Source: Agarivorans sp. Toyoura001
GTDB taxonomy: Bacteria > Pseudomonadota > Gammaproteobacteria > Enterobacterales > Celerinatantimonadaceae
Reading direction: 5' to 3'
Assembly: GCF_005405585.1 (NCBI RefSeq)
Contig: NZ_BJEQ01000021.1
Location: 16,028 to 80,027, forward strand
Length of the DNA: 64,000 nucleotides
How positions within the stretch are numbered: position 1 is the first letter of the stretch; every line of letters starts with the position of its first letter. Positions 36,071 to 45,412 of this stretch are shown here, one piece after another. The notes under the pieces are model-generated. The model worked only from the letters and a program-made list of their open reading frames with translations. It ran no database searches and was not told the DNA's origin. The position numbers and the translations under genes are program-made.

Positions 36071-37767
36071 TGCACGAAGATCTTACGTTTAGTTTTCTAA
36101 ATAAAGCCGTTAAAGGTACCGCCTTAGTGGTGGACGATACACGTATTAATCGCCTGTTGTTAGGCAAAATATTGGGCGATATAGGCTACCAAGTAGTACA
36201 TGCTGAAAACGGTGAAGAAGCGGTTGAGGTATTTAAGCAGCAGCCAGTCGATATTGTTTTTATGGATATATTGATGCCGGTGATGGACGGTTATCAAGCC
36301 ACTACCGAAATTAAAAAGCTTTGTGGCAGTAAGTTTGTCCCGGTATTATTTGTTACCGCCCAGAATGAAGTAGACGCATTGGTTAAGTGCATAGCCAGCG
36401 GTGGCGACGATATTTTATTTAAGCCTGTCCACCAAGCAGTGCTAAAAGCCAAAGCTCTGGGTTTTGAGCGCACCAAAGCTATCTACAACGAAATAAGCCG
36501 ATTACATAATCAACTGCAAGAAGAAGAAGAGCTGGCCGAGCGAGTATTTAGTAGCGCAGTGGCTAATTCTTACTGCGCAGATCGCGAGTTACTGGTGTCT
36601 TTAAATAGTGCATCTACTTTTTCGGGGGATGTTGTGCTGGCCGAATATCGACCGAACGGCGATATTCATTTGTTGTTAGGCGATTTTACCGGCCACGGAT
36701 TGCGTGCGGCTATTGGTGCCATGCCAGTGGCGGATATCTTCAGGGGTATGACGCGAAAGGGGTACACTGCAGACGCAATTCTGCGGCAAATAAACAAACG
36801 GCTGCATCGCTTGTTACCTACCGGAATGTTTATGGCGGGTACATTTGTTGAGGCATCGTTACAACAAAAGTCGCTTACCGTTTGGAATGGCGGCATGCCA
36901 GAACTACTTATCTACAATACTCAGCAGCAAGCAATGCGTGAACGTTTGCTCTCTGAGTCACTGCCTCTTGGCATTCAAACTACAGTAGAGCTCAATCTAA
37001 AAACCATCCCATGGTTGCCTAACGACCACATCGTATTGCTTAGCGATGGCGTAACAGAAGCGGTGAACGTAGAGGGAGAAATGTTTGGCGAGCAGCGCTT
37101 AGAAGCCGCCTTTAATAGCCGTAGCGGGCAACCTTCTTTTATCGCTTGTATTCAACAGCAATTGGAACGTTTTTGTAATGGGGCAGAGCAGTTAGACGAC
37201 ATCAGTATGGTGGAAATCCCTGATTTGCTTAATCGGCCTAATGCCGAAGCCGCCAGTACTTTTGCTGGTTCAAATCAGCCTAGAGGGAAGTGGCGCTGGC
37301 AACTTTGTTTAGACGTAAACAGCCTACAGCAGTTTACGCCAATCCCTTTGTTAATGACCACGCTGCAAGAACTCTCGGTTCATCAAACCGACCGAAATAT
37401 ATTATTCACCATTGTGAGTGAGTTATTTAATAATGCTTTTGAACACGGCGTGCTTGGGCTTGAGTCTTCGATTAAAACCTCGGCTGAAGGTTTTGAAGAG
37501 TATTACCGCCAGCGTAAGCGCAGAGCTAAACAGTTAAGTGAAGGCTGGGTTAACATTACAATTGATTTTGATGGCCAAGCTAGTCGCCAATTTACCATTG
37601 AAGTCAGCGACAGTGGCAAAGGCTTCGATTTAAGCAAAACCACCACAAACGATCCTGCACAGCAATATTCTGGGCGAGGGCTAAAATTGGTGGAGTCCCT
37701 TTGCGAAAGCTTAGATGTTTTGGATAAAGGGACAAAGGTGAGCGTTATTTATCGCTGCCAACATTAA
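36070..37767 (+). CDS. Response regulator with PP2C (SpoIIE-type) phosphatase and HATPase/anti-sigma kinase domain
   Basis: A 565-residue three-domain protein starting at GTG inside the STAS stop codon. REC domain: residues about 16-135, with VVDDTRINRLL, phospho-acceptor Asp66 (FMDILMP) and FKPVH. SpoIIE/PP2C phosphatase: about 175-385, with GDFTGHGLRAA and LLSDGVTEA. HATPase of the RsbW/SpoIIAB type: about 410-560, with SELFNNAFEHG, SDSGKGFDL and GRGLKLVESL. Phosphorylation of REC would tune phosphatase activity on the STAS partner. No cognate histidine kinase or sigma factor is adjacent. Similar two-gene modules control biofilm, motility or general stress in Vibrio and Shewanella. Confidence 0.92.
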   Translation: MHEDLTFSFLNKAVKGTALVVDDTRINRLLLGKILGDIGYQVVHAENGEEAVEVFKQQPVDIVFMDILMPVMDGYQATTEIKKLCGSKFVPVLFVTAQNEVDALVKCIASGGDDILFKPVHQAVLKAKALGFERTKAIYNEISRLHNQLQEEEELAERVFSSAVANSYCADRELLVSLNSASTFSGDVVLAEYRPNGDIHLLLGDFTGHGLRAAIGAMPVADIFRGMTRKGYTADAILRQINKRLHRLLPTGMFMAGTFVEASLQQKSLTVWNGGMPELLIYNTQQQAMRERLLSESLPLGIQTTVELNLKTIPWLPNDHIVLLSDGVTEAVNVEGEMFGEQRLEAAFNSRSGQPSFIACIQQQLERFCNGAEQLDDISMVEIPDLLNRPNAEAASTFAGSNQPRGKWRWQLCLDVNSLQQFTPIPLLMTTLQELSVHQTDRNILFTIVSELFNNAFEHGVLGLESSIKTSAEGFEEYYRQRKRRAKQLSEGWVNITIDFDGQASRQFTIEVSDSGKGFDLSKTTTNDPAQQYSGRGLKLVESLCESLDVLDKGTKVSVIYRCQH

Positions 37768-37837
37768 GCCAAATTTGAGTAATCCTCCGCTAATTGTTGG
37801 CTAATTGAGCAAGTGGCGCGTTTCTTAGGAAAAACGG

Positions 37838-37866
37838 TTGACACTATTCCGCTGGCTGCTTAGAAT
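37838..37866 (+). promoter_or_regulatory. Sigma-70 promoter for tRNA-Ala genes
   Basis: TTGACA (37838-37843) and TAGAAT (37861-37866) are separated by 17 nt. The first tRNA-Ala begins 45 nt further on. Confidence 0.85.
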
Positions 37867-37911
37867 TCTGCTCGCTTTCAAGGCTTATTGTGTTGAAAGC
37901 AGTGTGATTTT

Positions 37912-37987
<76 letters not shown>

Positions 37988-38010
37988 ATTCACATCCCAT
38001 ACCGTATATC

Positions 38011-38086
<76 letters not shown>

Positions 38087-38217
38087 AATTTCCTTTTTGT
38101 TATTCCTATGTAATGGTTTGCTCACACCTGTGAGGCATCTATTCATTCCCCTTTGCTGTGATTATCCCCCACAAAACACTAAACTGTTTTTGTTGTTTAC
38201 TCCACAGAGCAGTCCTT

Positions 38218-38616
38218 ATGTTGTTAGCAAACCTTAGGTCCAAAACACTGTGTTTACTCGGCTTGCTTAGTATTGTTAGTTCAGTACAGGCAGAGCCACT
38301 GCCTACCCGCGATCATGCCGCTCAGGCTCTAGCCGCCAGTTATAACCTCCAATCGCCAAGCTTTGAAGACAAAGCGCTTGCCAGCCATGCCAGTGCGCAA
38401 GGCGATGTAGTTCACTATCAGCTTACTTTGCCCAATACCGCCTCAAATCAACAAGTGCAACAGCTTGCTGCCCAACTTAATAATGATATTTGCAAGTATG
38501 ACCAAGACGCTTTGTACCGAGGGGTAAGGGTTAAGCTAAGTATTAACTCGGGCGACGGCTCGCTGCTTTACCAAAGTATTCAAAGTGATAAAAACTGCTC
38601 GCGCTTGCCTTATTAG
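38218..38616 (+). CDS. Small exported protein of unknown function
   Basis: ATG 38218 gives a 132-residue protein with a signal peptide (residues 1-25, LLGLLSIVSSVQA-E). The mature part has two cysteines (in NDICKYDQD and DKNCSRLPY) that could form a disulfide. A longer frame from GTG 38158 would put the signal sequence internally, so it is rejected. I recognise no family. It stands alone between tRNA-Ala and the Fe-S scaffold gene. Confidence 0.7.
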   Translation: MLLANLRSKTLCLLGLLSIVSSVQAEPLPTRDHAAQALAASYNLQSPSFEDKALASHASAQGDVVHYQLTLPNTASNQQVQQLAAQLNNDICKYDQDALYRGVRVKLSINSGDGSLLYQSIQSDKNCSRLPY

Positions 38617-38762
38617 GTGGAGTGTTTAGGCTCTATTGGCTTCAACCAATAAGGGTGTATATTTAGTTTACCAATTATTCGATTAGTTGATAGCTTGCGG
38701 TGTTATCGCTGAGCTTATCGTCTATCCTCTTGATAAGAAAAGTGTATTGAGGAGCTGAAAGT

Positions 38763-39455
38763 ATGTCTTTTACAAATACCATCGAATCTATGTGTCCAAT
38801 TGCCCGCGGGCCAGATCACCGTAACTCGCCGATACCTATGGAAGGGAAGTGGGTGAATGCGATTGAAGTCACCGACATTTCGGGGTTATCTAATGGTGTG
38901 GGTACTTGCGCGCCGCACCAAGGCGCCACCAAAGTATCCATCAATGTTAAAAACGGCATCATTGAAGAATGCTTGATTGAAACGGTGGGCTGTTCAGGCA
39001 TGACACACTCCGCTGCTATGGCTTCGGAAATACTCACTGGCAAAACCATACTAGAAGCACTCAATACCGATTTAATTTGTGATGCCATAAATGTTGCCAT
39101 GCGCGCAGTATTTGAAAACTTGGCTTATGGTCGCAGCCAAACCGCCTTCTCCGAAGGTGGTTTACCGGTGGGCGCTGGCCTAGACGATTTAGGCAAAGGT
39201 TTACGCTCGCAAGTGGGCACTGCTTACGGCACAAAAGCCAAAGGCGCGCGTTACCTAGAGCTAGCCGAAGGCTACGTAACCCGCATGGCCCTAGACGAAG
39301 ACAATGAAATTATCGGTTACGAAATCGTGCAAATGGGCAAAATGATGAGTGCCATTGCCGACGGAACCGATGCAAACAAAGCCTTAGACGACAGTAAAAC
39401 CCATTACGGTCGGTTTGAAGATGGTGTTCAATTTGTTGATCCAAGAAAAGTATAG
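38763..39455 (+). CDS. Iron-sulfur cluster scaffold-like protein (NifU/IscU N-type) paired with GGGtGRT protein
   Basis: A 230-residue protein whose central part resembles an IscU/NifU scaffold: INVKNGIIEECLIETVGCSG matches the family's strand pattern around two cysteines (70 and 77), with further cysteines at 11, 49 and 106. It lies 11 nt before the GGGtGRT gene, a pairing seen in various bacteria whose role has not been established as far as I know. It is not part of an isc or suf operon. Cluster transfer is inferred from the fold only. Confidence 0.8.
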   Translation: MSFTNTIESMCPIARGPDHRNSPIPMEGKWVNAIEVTDISGLSNGVGTCAPHQGATKVSINVKNGIIEECLIETVGCSGMTHSAAMASEILTGKTILEALNTDLICDAINVAMRAVFENLAYGRSQTAFSEGGLPVGAGLDDLGKGLRSQVGTAYGTKAKGARYLELAEGYVTRMALDEDNEIIGYEIVQMGKMMSAIADGTDANKALDDSKTHYGRFEDGVQFVDPRKV

Positions 39456-39466
39456 GGAGCAAAATA

Positions 39467-40462
39467 ATGGTCGAATTTGAAGGCATTGAGCGCCGTATCG
39501 AGCGGATCAATCAAGTATTAGCCCAGTACCAAATCGAATCTTTAGAAGCCGCTCACGCACTGTGTCAGGCTCGCGGCTTTGATCCACACGCCATTGTATT
39601 AGAAACCCAACCTATTGCCTTTGAGAACGCGGCCTGGGCCTATGTATTAGGTGCAGCGATTGCGATTAAGAAACAAGATAAAACTGCCGAGCAAGCCGCA
39701 TTGTCGATTGGCGAAGGCCTGCAGGGTTTTTGTGTACCGGGTTCAGTGGCCGACCAACGGAAAGTGGGCTTAGGGCATGGGCAATTGGCCTCGCGGCTAC
39801 TGTCCACTCAGTCTGATTGTTTTTGTTTTTTAGCCGGGCATGAATCTTACGCAGCAGCCGAAGGCGCAATTAAAATTTCGGAATACGCCAACCAAGTAAG
39901 AAGCAAACCGCTGCGCCTGATTCTAAATGGCTTAGGGAAAGACGCAGCCTACATGATTGCCCGTATGAACGGTTTTACCTATGTGCAAACTCAGTTTGAT
40001 TATCAAACCGGCGAGCTCAATATCACCCGAGAAAAAGTGTTTGGTAAAGGCCACCGAGCCACTATCCGCTGCTATGGCACTGACGACGTGGTTGAAGGTG
40101 TGGCAGTAATGCATCACGAAGGCGTGGATATATCTATTACTGGTAACTCTACCAATGCAGCGCGTTTTCAGCATCCCGTTGCGGGCACCTACAAAAAGGA
40201 GCGCTTGTTATTGGGCAAAGAATATTTCTCGGTAGCCTCTGGCGGCGGCACCGGCCGCACTATGCACCCCGACAACGTAGGTGCTGGCCCAGCCTCTTAC
40301 GGCTTAACCGACACCATGGGCAGAATGCATTGCGATGCACAATTTGCCGGTTCGTCCTCAGTGCCAGCCCACGTAGAAATGATGGGCCTGGTTGGCATGG
40401 GCAATAACCCCATGGTGGGCGCGAGTGTTGCGGTGAGTGTAGCGATTGAGCAAGCTCAATAA
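39467..40462 (+). CDS. GGGtGRT family protein
   Basis: A 331-residue protein with the family-naming motif GGGTGRT at residues 259-265 and conserved stretches GEGLQGFCVPGSVADQRKVG and VMHHEGVDISITGNSTNAAR. The family has no assigned reaction that I know of. Cysteines occur at 33, 89, 118, 120 and 202. It is the second gene of a two-gene operon with an Fe-S scaffold-like protein and is followed by a strong terminator. Confidence 0.88.
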   Translation: MVEFEGIERRIERINQVLAQYQIESLEAAHALCQARGFDPHAIVLETQPIAFENAAWAYVLGAAIAIKKQDKTAEQAALSIGEGLQGFCVPGSVADQRKVGLGHGQLASRLLSTQSDCFCFLAGHESYAAAEGAIKISEYANQVRSKPLRLILNGLGKDAAYMIARMNGFTYVQTQFDYQTGELNITREKVFGKGHRATIRCYGTDDVVEGVAVMHHEGVDISITGNSTNAARFQHPVAGTYKKERLLLGKEYFSVASGGGTGRTMHPDNVGAGPASYGLTDTMGRMHCDAQFAGSSSVPAHVEMMGLVGMGNNPMVGASVAVSVAIEQAQ

Positions 40463-40486
40463 GGTTCAGTAATAGCTCCCTAACTC

Positions 40487-40510
40487 AAAAGCCGCTATAT
40501 AGCGGCTTTT
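40487..40510. terminator. Bidirectional terminator after the GGGtGRT gene
   Basis: A perfect 24-base palindrome AAAAGCCGCTAT / ATAGCGGCTTTT, 24 nt after the GGGtGRT stop. The 280 bases beyond it, up to the methyltransferase stop at 40793, contain nothing I can identify. Confidence 0.88.
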
Positions 40511-40792
40511 GTTGTTTTAAGTACGCTTGAATTACACGAAAAGCTTAATAATGAAAGTGTACTTAGCGCTTGATGCCCCTAGTAGCTGCTAACAAGTTTT
40601 TGGACAAAATCTAGCCAGAACAACTGCTAATCAGAATTATAGGCAATAGGGCTCCTTTTCGACTAATTGTTGAAAAACTGTGATGATCTCTTTGTTGTTT
40701 TGGTCATCACGATTGTAGTTAGAAGGAAATTTACACCAACTGATTTCTAAGATAATGAAGCAACAAGTTTTTTCTACCGTTGTATAAAAAGA

Positions 40793-41545
40793 TTATTTAT
40801 GGGCAATAAACTCACAATAGTGTTCTCTGAATTTACAGCCTTCAATTTTTTCGATTTTTTTAAACCCTATATCTATTAGAATATTTTTGAAATCCTGTTC
40901 TAATATCAGGTGAGAGTATTTAGTGAAACTATATTTATCACCAGCAATAGTCATTTCCACTTCCCACTTTCTCTTATTGGTTTCCTTGTTGTGAGTTATT
41001 TTTTCATCAACACATACAGGAAGGCAATTGACTTGCTTTTCATTATGGTTGAGAACCATAGGAGCTTCAAAGTTGAAGAACTTATCAGAAGGTATATCGA
41101 CATATAAGCAACCACCATCTTTAATTGAACTATATATACCTTCTAAGGAGGTTATGATTTCATTAATATCGTCATCAGCTTTTGTGTTATCCCACATGTC
41201 AGAGTATATAATTGAGTTCCCACGGCATAGAACTAAGTCAAACAACTCAGGTAATTTACAGCCTAACTCCTGCCACTTTATTTTAAGAGGTGAACTAGTT
41301 ACGTTCATGCTCTGGGAGTTCTTTGTAAACCTGTTTAGCATATTTCCGCATGCATCAGAACAAATAATATTATAGCCAGAATTTATTAGCTCAATAACTC
41401 CAAACCCTGTTCCTACTGAGCAGTCTAATATACTACCGTTTTTATATGGTTCTATTATTGGCTTAAGTGACTCTATTAGTGAGTTTCTACAAGATACGGC
41501 ATCCAAATAGTAATCAATTTGAGCAGGAAAGTTTAACGGTTTCAT
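40793..41545 (-). CDS. Class I SAM-dependent methyltransferase, glycine/sarcosine-type pattern
   Basis: A 250-residue methyltransferase. Motif I is LDCSVGTGFG at 39-48, with the acidic ribose-binding residue in ICSDACGNML. LVLCRGNSIIY resembles the VICRGNSL segment of glycine/sarcosine N-methyltransferases. Its ATG overlaps the stop of the OleC-like gene (ATGA), so they are coupled. The region is noticeably A+T-rich against its neighbours, suggesting transfer. The substrate is unknown; it may methylate the product or precursor of the upstream enzyme. Confidence 0.82.
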   Translation of the reverse strand: MKPLNFPAQIDYYLDAVSCRNSLIESLKPIIEPYKNGSILDCSVGTGFGVIELINSGYNIICSDACGNMLNRFTKNSQSMNVTSSPLKIKWQELGCKLPELFDLVLCRGNSIIYSDMWDNTKADDDINEIITSLEGIYSSIKDGGCLYVDIPSDKFFNFEAPMVLNHNEKQVNCLPVCVDEKITHNKETNKRKWEVEMTIAGDKYSFTKYSHLILEQDFKNILIDIGFKKIEKIEGCKFREHYCEFIAHK

Positions 41546-43074
41546 AGTGTATCCTCGCAGGTGAACACATTACTCTTGGAACTAATCCACTGTTTCAGTA
41601 TATTTCTGTTGATTTTGCTGTTATGGCGGTTGTCGCTTGGTAACAATGATGGATAAAAATACACTTGGCTTTTCATATAGCCAACTTCTTTTAGCTTTTC
41701 TTTAAGTGATAATTCATTTGTGTGTTCACGCTCAGTTTCAGGTATAACGACACAAACTAAGTCAGTATCTTCCATGTATATAACTGCACTGGAAATGAGA
41801 TTCCCATGTATATTTAAACATTGCTCTAAAGCGTCGGGATAAAATATTTTGTTTGGTGTATTGACAGCATACTTCTTCCTTGTCATAAACCAAGCCATAC
41901 CATTTTCATCTATGTATCCTAAGTCTCCCATTTTATGCCAAACGAAATCACTGCCATTAAGTTTGGTTTTTGATTTGAGTGTTATATCGGAACGACGAAA
42001 GTACTCATTAGTTATGCGAGATCCAGAAACAACCAGTTCACCTACAGTGTTAGCTGGTAATGGTTTTGGGAGCGCTGACTCGTCATCTCTTCCAATTACT
42101 TGAATGTTTATGCCGTTACATGATTTACCTAATGGAACACCAGCGTTAATGATTGTCCTGTTTCTAGATAATTCTTTAAAATCCGTAAATTGGATTTGAG
42201 TTATTGGCAGCAACGCTTCAGTGCTGGCGTAGGGAATATAAATTTCGCCGTTAGGTAAAAGGTCATCAAGCTTTTGCAGCATAATTAGGTTAAGGGATGC
42301 GCCGGCAGTTGAAATGATTTTGATGAACTCAAGTTTTTCTTGAGTTCTATTCAAGTGACTGATGACTCTGGCCCAAAAAGCAGGTGAAGCAAATATGTAA
42401 TCACAGCCATGTGTTTTCATTTGAGAGAGAATGCTCTCTATAGGCATAAGATTGGGCTGAGTAGTGCGTGTGTGCGGGATTATGGCTGTCCGATTGTTGT
42501 ATATACACGCAAGAGCCAAATATGGAAAAATAACAAATTCAGTATTAATTTGTTTATGAAACGCATTCAGTTCAATAGCCTGGGATTCAAGCTGCCCAAC
42601 AGTCCATGGAACCCCTTTAGGCACCCCCGTGGTTCCAGTGGTGTAAAGCAACATGCAAGTAGTGTTACTTGATATTTCAATCTTGGGGATCTTTACTGAT
42701 GATTGTTGCAATAAATTTTCAGGTGTAATTGTTGAAAAATCGGGGATATCTTTGGTGCTAATCCATAATGAAGGTTTTAGTTCATCTATACAGGTTACAA
42801 GGTTTTCCTTTTTTTGCTTTACGTCTACCAAGCTAGGAATTGCACCTAACGCGAAACAACCGTATAAAACACTGTAATACTCAAGTGAAGGAGGCAGTGA
42901 TAAGACTATGTAGTCGTTCCTTGTAATGCCTAATGAGTATAGCTTCTCAGCCATGTTGTAGGCTGAATCTAGTAGCTCTTCAGCTGATATTTCTTTTCCT
43001 GATTTTGAATCGATTAATACAATATCATTTACTGACTTAGCTCTTTTCTCTAACAATCTTAAAAAAATGTTCAT
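41542..43074 (-). CDS. OleC-like AMP-dependent synthetase/ligase
   Basis: A 510-residue ANL-superfamily enzyme. The ATP loop LLYTTGTTGVPKG is at 143-154, YASTEALLP at 282-290, HKMGDLGYIDENG at 380-392, and a C-terminal RHNSKINRNILKQW. YATEALP-, HRMGDLGY- and RHNAKI-type motifs mark OleC, the synthetase that closes beta-hydroxy acids into beta-lactones in olefin and lactone-antibiotic pathways; acyl-CoA ligase activity is the alternative. No oleA, oleB or oleD is near. It forms a two-gene A+T-rich cassette with the methyltransferase, flanked by long gene-free DNA. Confidence 0.8.
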   Translation of the reverse strand: MNIFLRLLEKRAKSVNDIVLIDSKSGKEISAEELLDSAYNMAEKLYSLGITRNDYIVLSLPPSLEYYSVLYGCFALGAIPSLVDVKQKKENLVTCIDELKPSLWISTKDIPDFSTITPENLLQQSSVKIPKIEISSNTTCMLLYTTGTTGVPKGVPWTVGQLESQAIELNAFHKQINTEFVIFPYLALACIYNNRTAIIPHTRTTQPNLMPIESILSQMKTHGCDYIFASPAFWARVISHLNRTQEKLEFIKIISTAGASLNLIMLQKLDDLLPNGEIYIPYASTEALLPITQIQFTDFKELSRNRTIINAGVPLGKSCNGINIQVIGRDDESALPKPLPANTVGELVVSGSRITNEYFRRSDITLKSKTKLNGSDFVWHKMGDLGYIDENGMAWFMTRKKYAVNTPNKIFYPDALEQCLNIHGNLISSAVIYMEDTDLVCVVIPETEREHTNELSLKEKLKEVGYMKSQVYFYPSLLPSDNRHNSKINRNILKQWISSKSNVFTCEDTL

Positions 43075-43635
43075 ATGTCACCTTGGGAAAGTAGTTTCAG
43101 ATACCCTTATATAGATCTTATGTTGATAATAAAAGGATGTTTAATGATTAATTTATTATTAACGGAGTTGCAAACTAGTTTGTTAGTTTGTTTTTAGTGG
43201 GTTGTTTATAGTTTAATTTCAAGTTTTCTTAGGATTTAAGTCATTACAACTAATAAATTAATCATTATTGAGGTATCAAACCAAAGTAGTTTTAGAGGGG
43301 ACACGGTGGAAAGTGAGAAAAGGTAACAAGAACTAGTATGTGTTTCTCGATAGTCAGACTTAAACTTCCTTTATTCAAGGTTCTTAACTTATAGGCGGGT
43401 CATAACTCACAAGCGCCTAAATGACAGTTTTATAGATAAAGTTTCCGCAAAATGAACTTTGCTTCAGTCTATATGATAAAGCCTGAAGTATTCGGATACT
43501 GTTGATGACAAACATGATTAAAGCATTTATTACTCATCCTTGTATTTTGGCCTTTTGGTAAGCCTTAAAACCCAAGCCGATAACTCACATTGGGGCACAA
43601 ACGAGTTAGAAGTCTTAGTTGAATACCTAATAAAT
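43075..43635. other. Gene-free A+T-rich stretch
   Basis: 561 bases between the OleC-like start and the TauE stop with no convincing ORF, RNA gene, or transposon end. The part next to 43075 must hold the promoter for the cassette. Its composition is like the cassette's rather than the core genes', so the foreign segment may extend to about 43620. Confidence 0.5.
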
Positions 43636-44358
43636 TCATCCAATAAGCAGTTTCACTGCCGCGAATAAAATTAGCATTCTAATCGCCCAGGTCATTTGTT
43701 TGAGGTTTATCTTTTTAAGGATAAGAAAGCCTAAGGCGCAACCAACTAGCAGACTAGGCAGAGCATTTAAACTGGTTTTTGCTGTTTCTATGTTGAGCAA
43801 GCCAATGCTGATTAGCATAGGAACTTTGGCTACGTTAACTAAGCCTGCTACCCAGGCGCGGGTGCTTACGTAACTGGTTTTGCCTAGTTGTTGCTGCATC
43901 ATATACAGGCTAATGATTGGACCGGCTGAATTGGCTGTCATGCTAATAAAACCGCCAAATATGCCTGCACCAGCCGCTACGTTTGGGTGTTTCATGCATT
44001 GTGATTTTCCCCTCTCCAAATATACGCTTAAGAAAAGCATTCCCAGCACTATGCCACCAATAGCGGTGGTAAATTTGCTGGGGTCTAGTTGAGATAACAA
44101 GGCGGCGCCCGCTGCGCAACCCACCACCATAAACGCTAATAAACGGAGCAGTATTCGCCATTTTATTTGAGTTCGATACACTGTCATGGTGAGCAAGTCG
44201 GTAAGTAAAAACATGGGAATAAGTATCGCTAAGGCTTGCCCGTCGGGGTAAGCAATTAACAGCAGGGGCAAAATTAAGGCGCCCATACCGCCGATAGAAA
44301 ATTTAGATATGCCGGTCAGTAAGGCAACAATATGAAGAATAATCAGTGAGCTATCCAC
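43636..44358 (-). CDS. TauE/SafE family sulfite exporter-like membrane protein
   Basis: A 240-residue protein with about eight membrane helices and the TauE/SafE repeats (ISKFSIGGMGALILPLLL at the N-terminus and GIFGGFISMTANSAGPIISLYM in the middle). Members export sulfite, sulfoacetate or other organic anions. It is divergent from a LysR regulator that probably controls it (140-nt shared intergenic region). Confidence 0.9.
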   Translation of the reverse strand: MDSSLIILHIVALLTGISKFSIGGMGALILPLLLIAYPDGQALAILIPMFLLTDLLTMTVYRTQIKWRILLRLLAFMVVGCAAGAALLSQLDPSKFTTAIGGIVLGMLFLSVYLERGKSQCMKHPNVAAGAGIFGGFISMTANSAGPIISLYMMQQQLGKTSYVSTRAWVAGLVNVAKVPMLISIGLLNIETAKTSLNALPSLLVGCALGFLILKKINLKQMTWAIRMLILFAAVKLLIG

Positions 44359-44498
44359 ATAACCTCTACTACTTGTGAATGTGGGCGTAGGGTAACAAAA
44401 TAGATGAACGTAAAATAATGACTTATTTATATCAACTTGATTGTTTTTATCTATCTAGATTAAGCTTGGATAAAGCGGTTTGCTAATAGGCTTACTAG

Positions 44499-45368
44499 AT
44501 GAATCATGAACAATTACGGGCATTTGTGGCAGTAGCCAGGTTAGGTAGTTTTAGGGCGGCGGCGTTGCACTTAAACAAAACCCAGCCCACGGTGAGTGCC
44601 TCGGTAAAAACCTTAGAGCAGCAGTTCTCTATTTTGCTGTTTAATCGCGACGCATATCGGCCTAGCTTAACTGCAGAGGGCGAAGCCTTTCTTAGCAAAG
44701 CTAAAAGCTTACTTAAGCAGGCTAATGAGCTTGAGCTATTAGGGCATGAGTTAGCACAAGGTGCGGATCCTGTGCTTACCCTCACGTTAAGCCCTATGTG
44801 TTACTTGCCGCCCCTAGTGAGCCAAATTCAAGGCTTTGGGCAAAGCCACCGCAATATGCAGCTTACCTTGGGTACCGGGCATTTATCCGGCATTTTGGAG
44901 CCTTTATTAAAGCAACAATCTGATTTGGCGCTGGCGCCTAATATTGGATTAGATGGCCGTTTTGATTTTATTGAGGTGAGCCAAATCACCATGATAACGG
45001 TGGCGGCTAAGGGTTACATTGAGCAGGCTGGCGGCAGTATAAAACACATTGAGTTACGGACTAAGCCACATATTTTGTTGGCCGATTCGGGCTCAGAACA
45101 GCCCTTGGATAACGTAAACGTTATTGCTGGTGGCCAGCGCTGGTTTGTGAATGATTATCACCTTAAAAAAGAGCTATTGCTGGCAGGGATGGGCTGGGCG
45201 CGTATTCCTGAACATATGATTAAACAAGAGTTGCAGCAAGGCTTGCTGGTGCCGCTTAAGGTTGAGCAGTTTGCCTCAAGCAGCCAAGTGCCTATTTACC
45301 TGATTAAGTTACGCGAGCGAGCGGATAAAGAGATTGTACGGGCTTTTTGGCAAGCGTTTAGCCAATAA
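44499..45368 (+). CDS. LysR-family transcriptional regulator
   Basis: A 289-residue regulator with the N-terminal winged helix (MNHEQLRAFVAVARLGSFRA, NKTQPTVSASVKTLEQQF) and a C-terminal effector domain. Its position, divergent from tauE, is the usual arrangement for a LysR protein and its target. The inducer is unknown. Confidence 0.93.
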   Translation: MNHEQLRAFVAVARLGSFRAAALHLNKTQPTVSASVKTLEQQFSILLFNRDAYRPSLTAEGEAFLSKAKSLLKQANELELLGHELAQGADPVLTLTLSPMCYLPPLVSQIQGFGQSHRNMQLTLGTGHLSGILEPLLKQQSDLALAPNIGLDGRFDFIEVSQITMITVAAKGYIEQAGGSIKHIELRTKPHILLADSGSEQPLDNVNVIAGGQRWFVNDYHLKKELLLAGMGWARIPEHMIKQELQQGLLVPLKVEQFASSSQVPIYLIKLRERADKEIVRAFWQAFSQ

Positions 45369-45392
45369 AAAAGGGAGCGTTTGCTCCCTTTT
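45369..45392. terminator. Bidirectional terminator between lysR and ABC genes
   Basis: Perfect 10-bp stem AAAAGGGAGC / GCTCCCTTTT with GTTT loop. It serves the LysR gene rightward and the ABC ATPase gene (stop at 45413) leftward. Confidence 0.88.
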
Positions 45393-45412
45393 GAAATTGT
45401 AGTGGTGTCTGC

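Noticed and set aside
40511..40792. Possible small RNA between the GGGtGRT gene and the methyltransferase
   Set aside because: No promoter-terminator pair could be identified in this A+T-rich stretch.
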